Shown here in pieces: positions 45,104-54,500 of a stretch of 64,000 bases of DNA. The stretch lies in contig JAEYPH010000022.1 in NCBI GenBank assembly GCA_023410875.1, positions 1 to 64,000 of the forward strand, written 5' to 3'. Position 1 is the first letter of the stretch, and every line of letters starts with the position of its first letter. Source of the stretch: Bacillota bacterium (GTDB lineage Bacteria > Bacillota > Clostridia > Christensenellales > UMGS416). Both the position numbers and the translations under genes were made by a program. The notes beneath the pieces were generated by a model, which did not search any database, was not told the DNA's origin, and saw only the letters and a program-made list of their open reading frames with translations.

Positions 45104-45868
45104 TCACACCCGCGCCTTGAGCAGGCGCTTGATGTCGCTGAGCGTGATGAAGCCGATGTCTGGGTCGTCCAGATCCACAGCCAAGCGGCTTTCCTCGCCG
45201 TCGGCGGCCAAAAAGCGCAGCACCAGCACCCGCGAAAGCTCGGCGCGCAGCTCCTTGCGCCACACCAGCATGCCCGGCACATATTTCTCCCAGCCGGCCA
45301 CAGGGTAGACGACATTGGCGGCAAGGCCGCATTCCTCCGGTGCAAAGTCGATGATGAAGAAGCCGGCAATCTCATTGGGATTGACATCCCGCCGGGGAAT
45401 CAGCTGCTCAACCAGATCGCCATCGGGCAGCAGCGTGTCCAGATCGGAGAAGTAGGCGTCGTCCTCCAGATAGGCGGCTACGGGATAGCTCTCGCCGATC
45501 AGCGGCCGCTCGCCATAGTTCAGCGTCACATGCTCGCCAGCGGACCGCGCCTGCGAAAGGTTCTTGAGCAGGCGGCTTAAATACATGAGCCCCGATTGGT
45601 TGCCAATGAGCTGTATGCCCTCGGCCTCGTCGAAGCGCAGATGCAGCTTCTCATTGCCGGTGGTGCGCACCGCCAGCGAAAGCGCCTCCCGCATCAGCTT
45701 GGATTGCCCGAGCTTCTCGGCGGCGTGCATCAGGAAATCGTTGTAATGATCGGCGTCGATGTTCAGATCGGCATATTCCACGCATTTGAGAAAGGTGCGG
45801 CGGCGGTCCAGCTCGCTGCGCATGTCGCAGCCGGCCAGCAGCTCGTCTAAAATGCTGTCAAAGTCCAT
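45104..45868 (-). CDS. Hypothetical protein
   Basis: The 254-residue soluble protein shows no motif I recognise. The N-terminal 100 residues look helical; the rest alternates predicted strands, with FFIIDFAPEECGLAANVVYP and a C-terminal LVLRFLAADGEESRLAVDLD. AGGAG lies seven bases before the ATG at 45868. It is the first gene after a promoter and is followed at 56 bases by the SDR gene in the same direction, so an operon of three is possible. Confidence 0.75.
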   Translation of the reverse strand: MDFDSILDELLAGCDMRSELDRRRTFLKCVEYADLNIDADHYNDFLMHAAEKLGQSKLMREALSLAVRTTGNEKLHLRFDEAEGIQLIGNQSGLMYLSRLLKNLSQARSAGEHVTLNYGERPLIGESYPVAAYLEDDAYFSDLDTLLPDGDLVEQLIPRRDVNPNEIAGFFIIDFAPEECGLAANVVYPVAGWEKYVPGMLVWRKELRAELSRVLVLRFLAADGEESRLAVDLDDPDIGFITLSDIKRLLKARV

Positions 45869-45896
45869 TTTCAACTCCTGTTCTCTCTATCCTCCT

Positions 45897-45924
45897 ATTA
45901 TACCGGGAAACTCCCGCGACGCAA
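45897..45924 (-). promoter_or_regulatory. Promoter of the 45.1-45.9 kb gene
   Basis: On the minus strand TTGCGT (45919-45924) and TATAAT (45897-45902) are 16 bases apart, 28 bases before the start. Confidence 0.6.
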
Positions 45925-45961
45925 AGGACCAAAACAGACACACACTTCCTCCCCCGCTCCC

Positions 45962-45990
45962 TTGCCGTCGCGGGCTTTGTGTGCTAGGAT
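45962..45990 (+). promoter_or_regulatory. Promoter of the flavin reductase gene
   Basis: TTGCCG (45962-45967) and TAGGAT (45985-45990) are 17 bases apart, about 34 bases before the ATG at 46025. Confidence 0.5.
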
Positions 45991-46024
45991 TCTACCGATT
46001 CCAGTCGGAAAGGCGGTGTTATCC

Positions 46025-46579
46025 ATGACGAAACCCATCAAGGTGCTGGCCATGTGCGGCAGCCTGCGCGCAGGCTCCTACAACCGTATGCTGCTGCACC
46101 ACGCCATATCCACCCTCGGCGACGGCTATGAGGTAACCATTGCGGACCTGTCCGCCCTGCCGCTCTATAACGACGACATGGTGAGCGCTCCGCCACCGGC
46201 GGTTCAGGCCTTCGTAGAGCAATGCCGAACGGCTGACGGCTTTTTGATCGCCACGCCGGAATACAACCACTCCATAAGTGGTGTGCTCAAAAACGCGTTG
46301 GACTGGGCCTCCCGCTCGGCCTTTGGCGCGCCGCTGACCGGCAAACCCGTCACTCTCTTCGGGGCATCCAATGGCCCCGTGGGCACCGCCAGGGCGCAGT
46401 TGGCGTTGCGCTCCATTCTCTATATGCTCAAGATGGAGGTCATAGGCCTGCCGGAGGTGCTGGTCGGGTTCGCTCAGAACAAGTTTGACGAAGATGGACA
46501 ATTTACCGATGAGACGGGCAGGAAGTTTCTCAAGCAGTTGTTGGATGCGTTTACGGCGAAGTTGCATCACAACATTTAG
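46025..46579 (+). CDS. NADPH-dependent FMN reductase
   Basis: The 184-residue flavoprotein has the phosphate-binding motif CGSLRAGSYNRML near residue 11 and the signature TPEYNHSISGVLKNALDWAS near 78. The family uses NAD(P)H and FMN for quinone, azo or chromate reduction. The start at 46025 has AAAGGCGG upstream. It is divergent from the preceding operon. Confidence 0.92.
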   Translation: MTKPIKVLAMCGSLRAGSYNRMLLHHAISTLGDGYEVTIADLSALPLYNDDMVSAPPPAVQAFVEQCRTADGFLIATPEYNHSISGVLKNALDWASRSAFGAPLTGKPVTLFGASNGPVGTARAQLALRSILYMLKMEVIGLPEVLVGFAQNKFDEDGQFTDETGRKFLKQLLDAFTAKLHHNI

Positions 46580-46610
46580 TACGACTAACACTTCTGAATC
46601 AAACAATAAT

Positions 46611-46654
46611 AGGGGCCGAAGGTTTCCAAAGGGCGACCGGAAAGCCCTTTGGTC
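46611..46654 (-). repeat. Dispersed repeat, short form
   Basis: The reverse complement matches the two ends of the repeat at 17861-17942 without its 40-base middle. It forms a perfect 8-bp stem, CCAAAGGG...CCCTTTGG. It lies between two converging genes. Confidence 0.75.
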
Positions 46655-46697
46655 GCGCCTAGAAGGCGCGAAATCCCTGCCATTTAAGACTACAACA

Positions 46698-46732
46698 GAG
46701 GCGGCGTCCGAACCCGGACGCCGCCTCGTTTT
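46698..46732. terminator. Terminator between flavin reductase and transketolase genes
   Basis: A perfect 13-bp GC stem (46698-46710 with 46715-46727) with an AACC loop is followed by GTTTT on the plus strand. The transketolase gene ends 16 bases away on the other strand, so it may serve both. Confidence 0.85.
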
Positions 46733-46742
46733 ATAACCCTGA

Positions 46743-48728
46743 TTACTTGTTCAACAGCTTCTTGGCCCTGGCAACGACGTTGTCCACGTTGAAGCCGAAG
46801 TGCTCGAACACCTGATTGGCCGGGCCGCTGGCGCCGAAGCCCTGCATGCACAGGATGTCGCCATCCAGGCCGATGTAGCGGTGCCAGCCAAAATCGTTGG
46901 CGGCTTCCACGGCCAGGCGGGCGCGCACCGACGAAGGCAGAACGCTCTCGCGGTATTCGGCGCTCTGGCGGTTGAAAACTTCCCAGGAGGGCATGCTGAC
47001 CACGCGGGCGGCGATGCCCTGCTCTTCCAGCACGGCGGCGGCCTTGTAGATCAGCTCCACCTCGGAGCCGCTGGCCAGCAGCAGGATGTCCGGCGTGGGC
47101 TTGCTGGCTTCCTTGAGCACATAGGCGCCTTTGAGAGCGGCCTTGCCGGTGCCCTCGTACAGCGGCAGATTCTGCCGGGTCAGCGCCAGCGCCGTGGGGC
47201 CGTTGGCGCTCAGGCCATACACCCACGCGGCGGCGGTCTCGCGGCTGTCCGCCGGGCGGAACAGCGTGAAGCCGGGGATGCTGCGGATGGAGGCCATCTG
47301 CTCAATGGGCTGATGGGTCGGGCCGTCCTCGCCCACGCCGATGGAGTCATGCGTCAGTACATAAACGACCGGCAGATTCATCAGAGAGCTTAAGCGCATG
47401 CCGTGCTTGAGGTAGTCGCTGAAGATCAGGAACGTGGCCACATAGGGACGAATGCCCCCGTGCAGCGCCATGCCGTTGCCGATGGCGGCCATGGCATGCT
47501 CGCGCACACCGAAGTGCATGTTGGCGCCGGAGCGGTCCTCGGCGGAGAAGTCTCCCTTGCCCTTGAGCTCGGTCTTGTTGGAGGGTGCCAGGTCGGCGGA
47601 GCCGCCCATCAGGTTGGGCACGATGGCCGCCAGGCGGTTTAGCGCGATGCCCGAGGAATTGCGCGTGGCGTCGGGCTTGTCAAAGGCCATGAAGGCCGGG
47701 TCATCCAGCAGGTTCTCCGGCAATGCGCCATGGAACCATTGGTCCCACTGAGCGGCCAGGTCCGGGAACTTGGCGCGGTAATCGGCGAAGAGGGCGTTCC
47801 ACTTGTCCTCAGCGGCTTGGCCCTGGGCGCGAACCGTTGCCAGGTGGGCATATGCCTCGTCGGGCACGTAGAATTCCTTGTCCGCCGGCCAGCCAAGGTT
47901 CTCCTTGGTGCACTTGACGTTGTCGGCGCCCAGAGGCTCGCCGTGGGCGGATGCCTTGCCCTGCTTGGCCGGGCAACCAAAGCCGATCTCGGTCTTCACG
48001 ATGATCAGCGAGGGCTGATCGGCGTTGGCCTTGGCGGCGGCGATGGCCGCGGAGATGGCCTCCACATCGTTGCCGTCCTCCACCTTGAGCACCTGCCAGC
48101 CGTAGGCCTGATAGCGCAGGCCCACGTCCTCGCGGAAGGCGATGTCGGTGTTGCCCTCGATGGAGATGTCGTTGTCGTCATAGAGCACGATCAGCTTGCC
48201 CAGCTTCAGCGTGCCGGCCAGCGAGCTGGCCTCGCCGGAGATACCTTCCATCATGCAGCCGTCGCCGACCAAGGCGTAGGTGTAGTGGTCCACGACCGGA
48301 TAGCCCTCCCGGTTGAACTGGTCGGCCAGGCGCGCCTCGGCGATGGCAAAGCCCACGGCGTTGCTGATGCCCTGGCCCAGCGGGCCGGTGGTCGTCTCCA
48401 CGCCGATGGTGTGGCCATACTCGGGGTGGCCGGGGGTCTTGCTGCCCAGCTGGCGGAAGTTTTTCAGGTCGTCCACGGTCAGGCCGTAGCCGAACAGGTG
48501 CAGCAGCGAGTAGATGAGCATGGAGCCGTGACCGGCGCTCAGCACGAAGCGGTCGCGATCGGGCCACTGAGGATTGGCGCCATTGTGGCGCAGGTGGCGG
48601 CCCCACAGAGCCCAAGCCATGGGGGCTGCGCCCAGCGGCAGGCCGGGATGCCCGCTGTTGGCCTTCTGTACGCCCTCGGCCGCCAGCACGCGGATGGCGT
48701 TTACGCATAGGGTTTCTGTCTTGTTCAA
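46743..48728 (-). CDS. tkt: Transketolase
   Basis: The 661-residue full-length enzyme uses thiamine diphosphate to move two-carbon units in the non-oxidative pentose phosphate pathway. The cofactor motif starts at VGDGCMMEGISGEASSLAG near residue 152 and continues to DDNDISIEG. The pyrimidine-binding domain has FGVREHAMAAIGNGMALHGG and HDSIGVGEDGPTHQP. The start is TTG with GGAGGGA seven bases upstream. It is last in an operon with the phosphohexomutase, nitroreductase and DUF2461 genes. Confidence 0.97.
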   Translation of the reverse strand: MNKTETLCVNAIRVLAAEGVQKANSGHPGLPLGAAPMAWALWGRHLRHNGANPQWPDRDRFVLSAGHGSMLIYSLLHLFGYGLTVDDLKNFRQLGSKTPGHPEYGHTIGVETTTGPLGQGISNAVGFAIAEARLADQFNREGYPVVDHYTYALVGDGCMMEGISGEASSLAGTLKLGKLIVLYDDNDISIEGNTDIAFREDVGLRYQAYGWQVLKVEDGNDVEAISAAIAAAKANADQPSLIIVKTEIGFGCPAKQGKASAHGEPLGADNVKCTKENLGWPADKEFYVPDEAYAHLATVRAQGQAAEDKWNALFADYRAKFPDLAAQWDQWFHGALPENLLDDPAFMAFDKPDATRNSSGIALNRLAAIVPNLMGGSADLAPSNKTELKGKGDFSAEDRSGANMHFGVREHAMAAIGNGMALHGGIRPYVATFLIFSDYLKHGMRLSSLMNLPVVYVLTHDSIGVGEDGPTHQPIEQMASIRSIPGFTLFRPADSRETAAAWVYGLSANGPTALALTRQNLPLYEGTGKAALKGAYVLKEASKPTPDILLLASGSEVELIYKAAAVLEEQGIAARVVSMPSWEVFNRQSAEYRESVLPSSVRARLAVEAANDFGWHRYIGLDGDILCMQGFGASGPANQVFEHFGFNVDNVVARAKKLLNK

Positions 48729-48749
48729 GCTAAAGTCCCTCCGTTATGT

Positions 48750-50273
48750 TCATTTATTTAGAAACTTTTCAATGGCCGTGATATCCAGCCCATCGATGCC
48801 GCGCAGCAGCGGGGCCAACTCCCCCGCTATGATCTTCGAGCCGCCGGGGCGGTCGCTCTCGATGTTCAGCGGCATCACCGGGTCGTGCAGGCTCATGCGC
48901 AGCAGCAGCCAGCCCTTCCCCGCTTCGCTGTTGATGCGGATGCCCTCATGGTTCTCAGCCTCCGGCCGCCAGCCGGGCATCTGCGCCGCCGTCACGCGCT
49001 CCAGCACAGACTTGCCCAGCGTCTTGAAGTCGGCCACCGTGAGCTTGAAGCGCAGCTCCACGGCCTCCACCGGCTCCGCCAGATCGGCAATCAGATCGGT
49101 CAGCTTCTTGCCCTGGCGGTGCAGCGCCGAGAGCTGCACCAGCACCTGGGTGACCAGATAAGCTCCGTCGTCCAGAAAGTGGTTCTCCCGCAGCGCGCAG
49201 TGGCCGGAAGTCTCTATGGCCATGGGGGCGCTGACCCCCTGACGCTCCAGGCGGATGGCCTCGTCGATGACATTCTTGTAGCCGCGCTTGAAGCGCCGGT
49301 GCACACCGCCGCGGGCGGCGATGAAGGCCGCCAGGCCCGTAGACGTGATGCTGTCGGTCACGATGGTGCCGCCGGGGCAACGCTTAAGCACGATGGCGCT
49401 CATCAGCGCCACCAGGCGGTTGCGGTTGAGCTCGCTGCCGTCGGGGGCCACCACGGCGGCGCGGTCACAGTCGGTGTCGAAGATGATGCCCAAGTCCGCC
49501 TTGCTCGAGAGTACCGCGTGAGAGATGGCCTCCATGGCCTCGGGTTCCTCGGGGTTGGGGATGTGGTTGGGGAAACGGCCGTCGGGTTCCAGAAACTGGC
49601 TGCCGGCGGTGTCCGCGCCCAGCGGCTGCAGCACGGCATCCACAAAGAAGCCACCCACGCCGTTGCCGGCGTCCACGATGACCTTGAGGCCCTGCAGCGG
49701 GCGCTCGTCACCGGTATGCCGGCGCACCGAGGCAACCAGCGCGGCGGCGTAGCGCGGCATGAAGTCCAAAGAACTCACAGTACCAGGTGTGGGCACTTTC
49801 CCATCATTGCCTGCGGCGCACACCGCCAGCAGCGCCGAGATGTCGGCGCCCTCCAGGCCACCGTTCTTCGTGAAAAACTTCAGCCCATTACGGTTCCATG
49901 GCAGGTGGCTTGCGGTCACCATGACGGCGCCGTCGCAATCCAGATGCTCCGGCAGCGTGGTCATATACATCGCCGGCGTGGAACACAGGCTGCAATCCAG
50001 CACGGCTACGCCCTGAGCGGCCATGCCCTGGGCGGCGGCGCGCAGCAGATCCGGCGAGCTTAAGCGGCTGTCGCGGCCAATGGAGACCGTCAGCTGCCCG
50101 GCGGGCTTGCCAGCCTTGCCCGCCAACCACAGCGCGAATGCGCCGCCCAACGCGTGGGCGATGTCCACCGTCAGCGTGACCGGCTGCCCGGCCATGCCCT
50201 CCAGCGCCACGCCGCGCACATCGGTGCCGCTCTTTAGGCTGGGCCAATTTACATTGTTCAGACTAGAACTCAT
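48750..50273 (-). CDS. Phosphomannomutase/phosphoglucomutase
   Basis: The 507-residue enzyme belongs to the alpha-D-phosphohexomutase family. The phosphoserine loop is VTASHLPWNRNGLKFF near residue 120, the metal-binding loop DTDCDRAAV near 266, and the sugar-binding loop ETSGHCALRENHF near 358. The fourth domain is present. It interconverts hexose 1- and 6-phosphates for polysaccharide precursors. The exact substrate cannot be read from these motifs. Its start overlaps the nitroreductase end by 11 bases. Confidence 0.92.
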   Translation of the reverse strand: MSSSLNNVNWPSLKSGTDVRGVALEGMAGQPVTLTVDIAHALGGAFALWLAGKAGKPAGQLTVSIGRDSRLSSPDLLRAAAQGMAAQGVAVLDCSLCSTPAMYMTTLPEHLDCDGAVMVTASHLPWNRNGLKFFTKNGGLEGADISALLAVCAAGNDGKVPTPGTVSSLDFMPRYAAALVASVRRHTGDERPLQGLKVIVDAGNGVGGFFVDAVLQPLGADTAGSQFLEPDGRFPNHIPNPEEPEAMEAISHAVLSSKADLGIIFDTDCDRAAVVAPDGSELNRNRLVALMSAIVLKRCPGGTIVTDSITSTGLAAFIAARGGVHRRFKRGYKNVIDEAIRLERQGVSAPMAIETSGHCALRENHFLDDGAYLVTQVLVQLSALHRQGKKLTDLIADLAEPVEAVELRFKLTVADFKTLGKSVLERVTAAQMPGWRPEAENHEGIRINSEAGKGWLLLRMSLHDPVMPLNIESDRPGGSKIIAGELAPLLRGIDGLDITAIEKFLNK

Positions 50274-50760
50274 TCCAGTGTATGACCTCTTCCATAGGTT
50301 TTTTCGGGGGGCTGGGCGGCACTTCAGCCGGCACGCCCAGGGCCATCAGCACGACCAGCTCGTGGGTGTCCGGGCAGCCCAGAAGGCTTTGGATGACTTT
50401 GGCGTTGTCCTTGCGGTAGGAGTTGATCCAGCATGTACCCAGGCCCTCGGCCGTTGCGGCCAGTATGATGTTCTCCGCGGCGGCGCAGCAGTCCTCCACC
50501 GGGGTGCACACGTCCTTGCGGCAGAAGATGGCTACGCAGGCCCCCGCGTCGGCGATGTGCCCGCCGTAGGGTGAGGCTGCGGCGACGGCGTTTTTCATCG
50601 TGATGTCATCCACGATGACGAACACCCAGCCCTGGTCATTCATACCCGATGGTGCCTTGGGGCCGCACTCGACGATTTTCTGCAGCGTGGGGCGCGGAAT
50701 GGGCGTGCCGCGATACTTGCGCACGCTGCGCCGGGCTTCCGCGGCTTCATAAACGGTCAT
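50263..50760 (-). CDS. Nitroreductase-family protein
   Basis: The 165-residue flavoprotein has the FMN-binding RRSVRKYRGTPIP near residue 10 and the C-terminal ATAEGLGTCWINSYRKDN. It is short for the family (usually 170-220 residues), but both ends look intact. The natural substrate is unknown. It overlaps DUF2461 by four bases (ATGA) and the mutase gene by 11. Confidence 0.92.
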   Translation of the reverse strand: MTVYEAAEARRSVRKYRGTPIPRPTLQKIVECGPKAPSGMNDQGWVFVIVDDITMKNAVAAASPYGGHIADAGACVAIFCRKDVCTPVEDCCAAAENIILAATAEGLGTCWINSYRKDNAKVIQSLLGCPDTHELVVLMALGVPAEVPPSPPKKPMEEVIHWNEF

Positions 50761-51425
50761 GGCTGCACCTCCATCATGTTTACAAACTGATACAACCGTT
50801 TGTGATCCAGCATCATCCGCTGCAGCCTGCCCAGCAGATCAGGTGAGAAGGCCGCGGCGGATACGGGCTCAATATATTCCGTGGAGAAGGACTTTTTGTT
50901 GTACCACAGCGCCAGGTCTTCGGCCATGCCGGGGCGCTTGGGTTTGGCGTAGCTCTCGCCCTCCAGCTTATACGCCCGCAGCGCCGGGTCGGAGATGATG
51001 CTGCGGAACAGCTCGGGCTTTGCGTCCACGCGGGCGCGGAAGCGGTTCATGGATTCCACGCTCTGCTCGTAGAAACCCAGGCCCCAGCCGATCTCCTCCG
51101 GCGTCAGGTAGAAGTAATAGCTCAGCGCGGCGCCGTTGGCCTCGCCCTGGCGTTTGAAGCTCAGCCACAGGTGGTCGCGGTAGAATTCACCCTTGCTGCG
51201 TCGGGCGTCGCGGTAGATGCGTGCGACCACGCGGTTGGGCCGTACCTCGAACTGCGGATCGATGGCCTGCGCTGTGGGCGCAAGCTCGGTGGCCAGCGCA
51301 TAGAGCGGGTCCCGCAGGCTGGTCTGGAAGCGCTCACGGTTCTGGTCGAACCACTGTCGGTTGTTGTTGAAGCGGATCTCCATCAAGAACTGAAACCCGT
51401 CCGCCGGAATGCCGGTGAAGCCCAT
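50757..51425 (-). CDS. DUF2461 family protein
   Basis: The 222-residue protein matches DUF2461 (TIGR02453) through FLMEIRFNNNRQWFDQNRER near residue 13, RIYRDARRSKGEFYRDHLWL near 72 and a YYFYLTPEEIGWGLGFY segment. The function is unknown. GGGAGGACGCGC precedes the ATG. It heads the four-gene operon ending in tkt. Confidence 0.92.
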   Translation of the reverse strand: MGFTGIPADGFQFLMEIRFNNNRQWFDQNRERFQTSLRDPLYALATELAPTAQAIDPQFEVRPNRVVARIYRDARRSKGEFYRDHLWLSFKRQGEANGAALSYYFYLTPEEIGWGLGFYEQSVESMNRFRARVDAKPELFRSIISDPALRAYKLEGESYAKPKRPGMAEDLALWYNKKSFSTEYIEPVSAAAFSPDLLGRLQRMMLDHKRLYQFVNMMEVQP

Positions 51426-51549
51426 CGTGCGCGTCCTCCCGCAGCATAAAGTATATCAAATCCGCTGTCTATTACAAGACATCTTTAGCGAAAGTGTATC
51501 TTTCTATTAAATAATGTTAAGAATTCACACTCTACAGCCGTCTGCCGCC

Positions 51550-54500
51550 TTAAGCCAACATATCAAAAATGGAAACCTGGTTCTGGTTGGGGATGCCCTC
51601 CAGGCAACGGAACTGCCGCAGCACCTCCATGACCGCCGAGGAGATGCCCGCGCGGGTCTTCAGGTCTTCCTGCGAGAGGAAGGAACCGGCCGCGCGCACC
51701 TTTACGATCTTCTCCGCCGCGGTGGCGCCCAGGCCGGGCAGTGCGTTCAGCGGCGGGCGGATCGTGCCGTCCTCGGTGATCGTAAACTTCACAGCCTCGG
51801 ACTTGTAGATGTCGATGTTCGTGAACTGAATGCCCCGGGCCATCATCTCCAGCACGATCTGCAGTATGGTCAGGCGGTTCTTGTCCTTCACGGGCAGCTT
51901 GCTCTCCGACTTGGAGAGCTCCTCCACTTGGGACTTGATCTTGTTCATATCCCCCATCATCACCGACGCGTCAAAATCGTCGGCGCGCACGGTGTAGTAG
52001 GTCGCGTAGTATTCCCTGGGGTGGTGCACCTTGTAATAGGCCACGCGAAGGCCCATCATGACGTAGGCAACGGCGTGGGCCTTGGGGAACATGTATTTGA
52101 TCTTCTTGCACGAATCGATGAACCACTGGGGAACCTTTTGATCCATCATGGCCTTTTCCATCTCGTCCTTGAGGCCCTTGCCCTTGCGCACGTTCTCCAT
52201 CGTGTCGAAGGCCATCTTGGGGGCCACACCCTGGGCGATCAGATAGAGCATGATGTCGTCGCGGGTGCAGATGGCCTGCTTGAGCGTCGTGACGCCGTTC
52301 AGGATCAGGTCCTGCGCGTTGTTGAGCCACACATCGGTGCCATGGGAGAGGCCGGAGATGCGGATCAGCTCGCTGACCGTCGTGGGACGGGTCACGTCCA
52401 ACATGCCCTGCACAAACTTGGTGCCGAACTCCGGCACGCCGTAGGTGCCCACGTCGCAGCCGATGTCCGCCGGGGTGACGCCCAGGCTCTTCGTGGATGT
52501 GAACAGCGCCATCGTGTCGCGGTCGTCGATGGGGATGTTGACAGGGTCCAGTCCGGTCAGGTCCTTGAGCATCTTGAGCATCGTCGGGTCGTCGTGGCCC
52601 AGGATGTCCACCTTGACCAGGCGGTCATGCAGCGAATCGAAGTCGAAGTGCGTCGTCACGGTGCCGCTTTCCCGGTCGTCGGCGGGGTGCTGGATCGGCG
52701 TAAAGTCGGTCACCTCAAATTCCTTGGGCACGATGATGATGCCGCCGGGGTGCTGGCCGGTGGTCCGCTTGACGCCGGCGCAGCCCAGCGCCAGGCGCTC
52801 CACCTCCACCGGGGGCACCTCGCGGCCGCGCTCCTCCATGTATTTGAGCACATAGCCGTAGGCCGTGCGGTCTGCAATCGTGCTGATGGTGCCGGCGCGG
52901 AACACGTTACCCTGGCCGAAGAGCTCCTCGGTGAACTTATGCATGACCGGCTGGTTCTCGCCGGAAAAGTTCAGGTCGATGTCCGGCACCTTGTCGCCCT
53001 TGAAGCCCAGGAACACCTCGAAGGGGATGTCGTAGCCGTCACGGCGGTAGCGCGTGCCGCACACCGGGCAGTCGCGTTCCGGCAGGTCGGGGCCGCAGCC
53101 CAGCGCCTGGGAGTCCACGTCCCAGTCGGAATGTTTGCAGTTGGGGCACACATAGTGCGGCGGCAGCGGGTTCACTTCGGTGATGCCGGTCATCGTCGCG
53201 ACGAAGCTGGAACCCACCGAGCCGCGGGAACCCACGAGGTAGCCATCAGCCAGCGAGCGCTTGACCAGCGCCTGGGCGATCCAGAACAGCACGGCGAAGC
53301 CATAGGTCGTGATGGAGCCCAGCTCCTTGTCCAAGCGAGCCTTCACGACATCGGGCAGCGGCTCGCCGTAGATCTCCCGGGCGCGCTTCCAGCTCTGCTC
53401 CACGATGAAGTCCTCGGCGCCATCCACCGACGGGGCGTAAAGCTTGTAGGGGGGCAGCGGGTCCACAGCCTCCAGGCTGTCGGCCAGTTCATTGGGCGCG
53501 GTGATAACGACGCGGCGGGCCATGTCCTCCCCGAGCCACGCGAATTCCGAGAGCATTTCATTGGTGGTACGAAAGTATAACGGCGGTTGGCTGTCGGCGT
53601 CGTCATAGCCCTGGCCGGCCTGCAGGATGCGCCGGTAGCACTCATCCCTGGGCTCCAGGAAGTGGGCGTCGCCGGTGGCCACCACGGGCTTGCCCAGCTT
53701 CTCGCCCAAGGCGATGATCTTGCGGGTGATCACGTGCAGCCCCTCCTCGTCGCGCACCTGGCCGTTGCGCAGCATGAAAGCGTTGTTGCCGTCGGGCATG
53801 ATCTCCAGATAGTCGTAGAACGCAGCGATCTCCTCGGCCTGCTTTTCTTGGCCGTTGAGCAGCGCCTGATAGAGCTCCCCCGCCTCGCAGGCCGATCCCA
53901 CCAGCAGGCCCTCGCGGTGCTCGGTCAGCGCCCATTTGGGGATGCGCGGGCGGCTCTTGAAATGGTGCAGATGGGCCAGACTCACAAGTTTATAAAGATT
54001 TTTAAGACCCTCACGGTTCTTCACCAGCAGCACGGCGTGGTGTTCGCGGCCCTCGCCGGATTTGGAGAACAAAGCGTTGAGCTGGTCCAGCTCGGCCTTG
54101 CCGTGGCGGCTCTCCACCTCGGCAGCCATGCGCAGGAAGATGCGGGCCGTGGCCTCGGCGTCGTTCACGGCGCGGTGATGGCCCTCCAGCTTGATGCCCA
54201 GCTTCTTGGCCAGCGTGTCCAGCCGGTGGCGGCGCATGTCGGTGTACAGCACCCGCGCCAGCGCCAGCGTGTCCAGCACAGGGTTGGGGAATTCCAGCGC
54301 GAACGCCGCTCCCCGGGTGCGTACAAAGCCCATGTCAAAGGCGCTGTTGTGGGCCACAAGCGTGTCGGCGCCGGCAAAGGCCTGAAAGCCCTTGAGCGCC
54401 TGTTCCTCAGCCGGCGCGTCGCGCACCATGTCGTCGGTGATGCCGGTCAGATGGGTGATGTTGGCAGGAATGGGCTTGCCGGGGTTCACAAAGGTGTTGA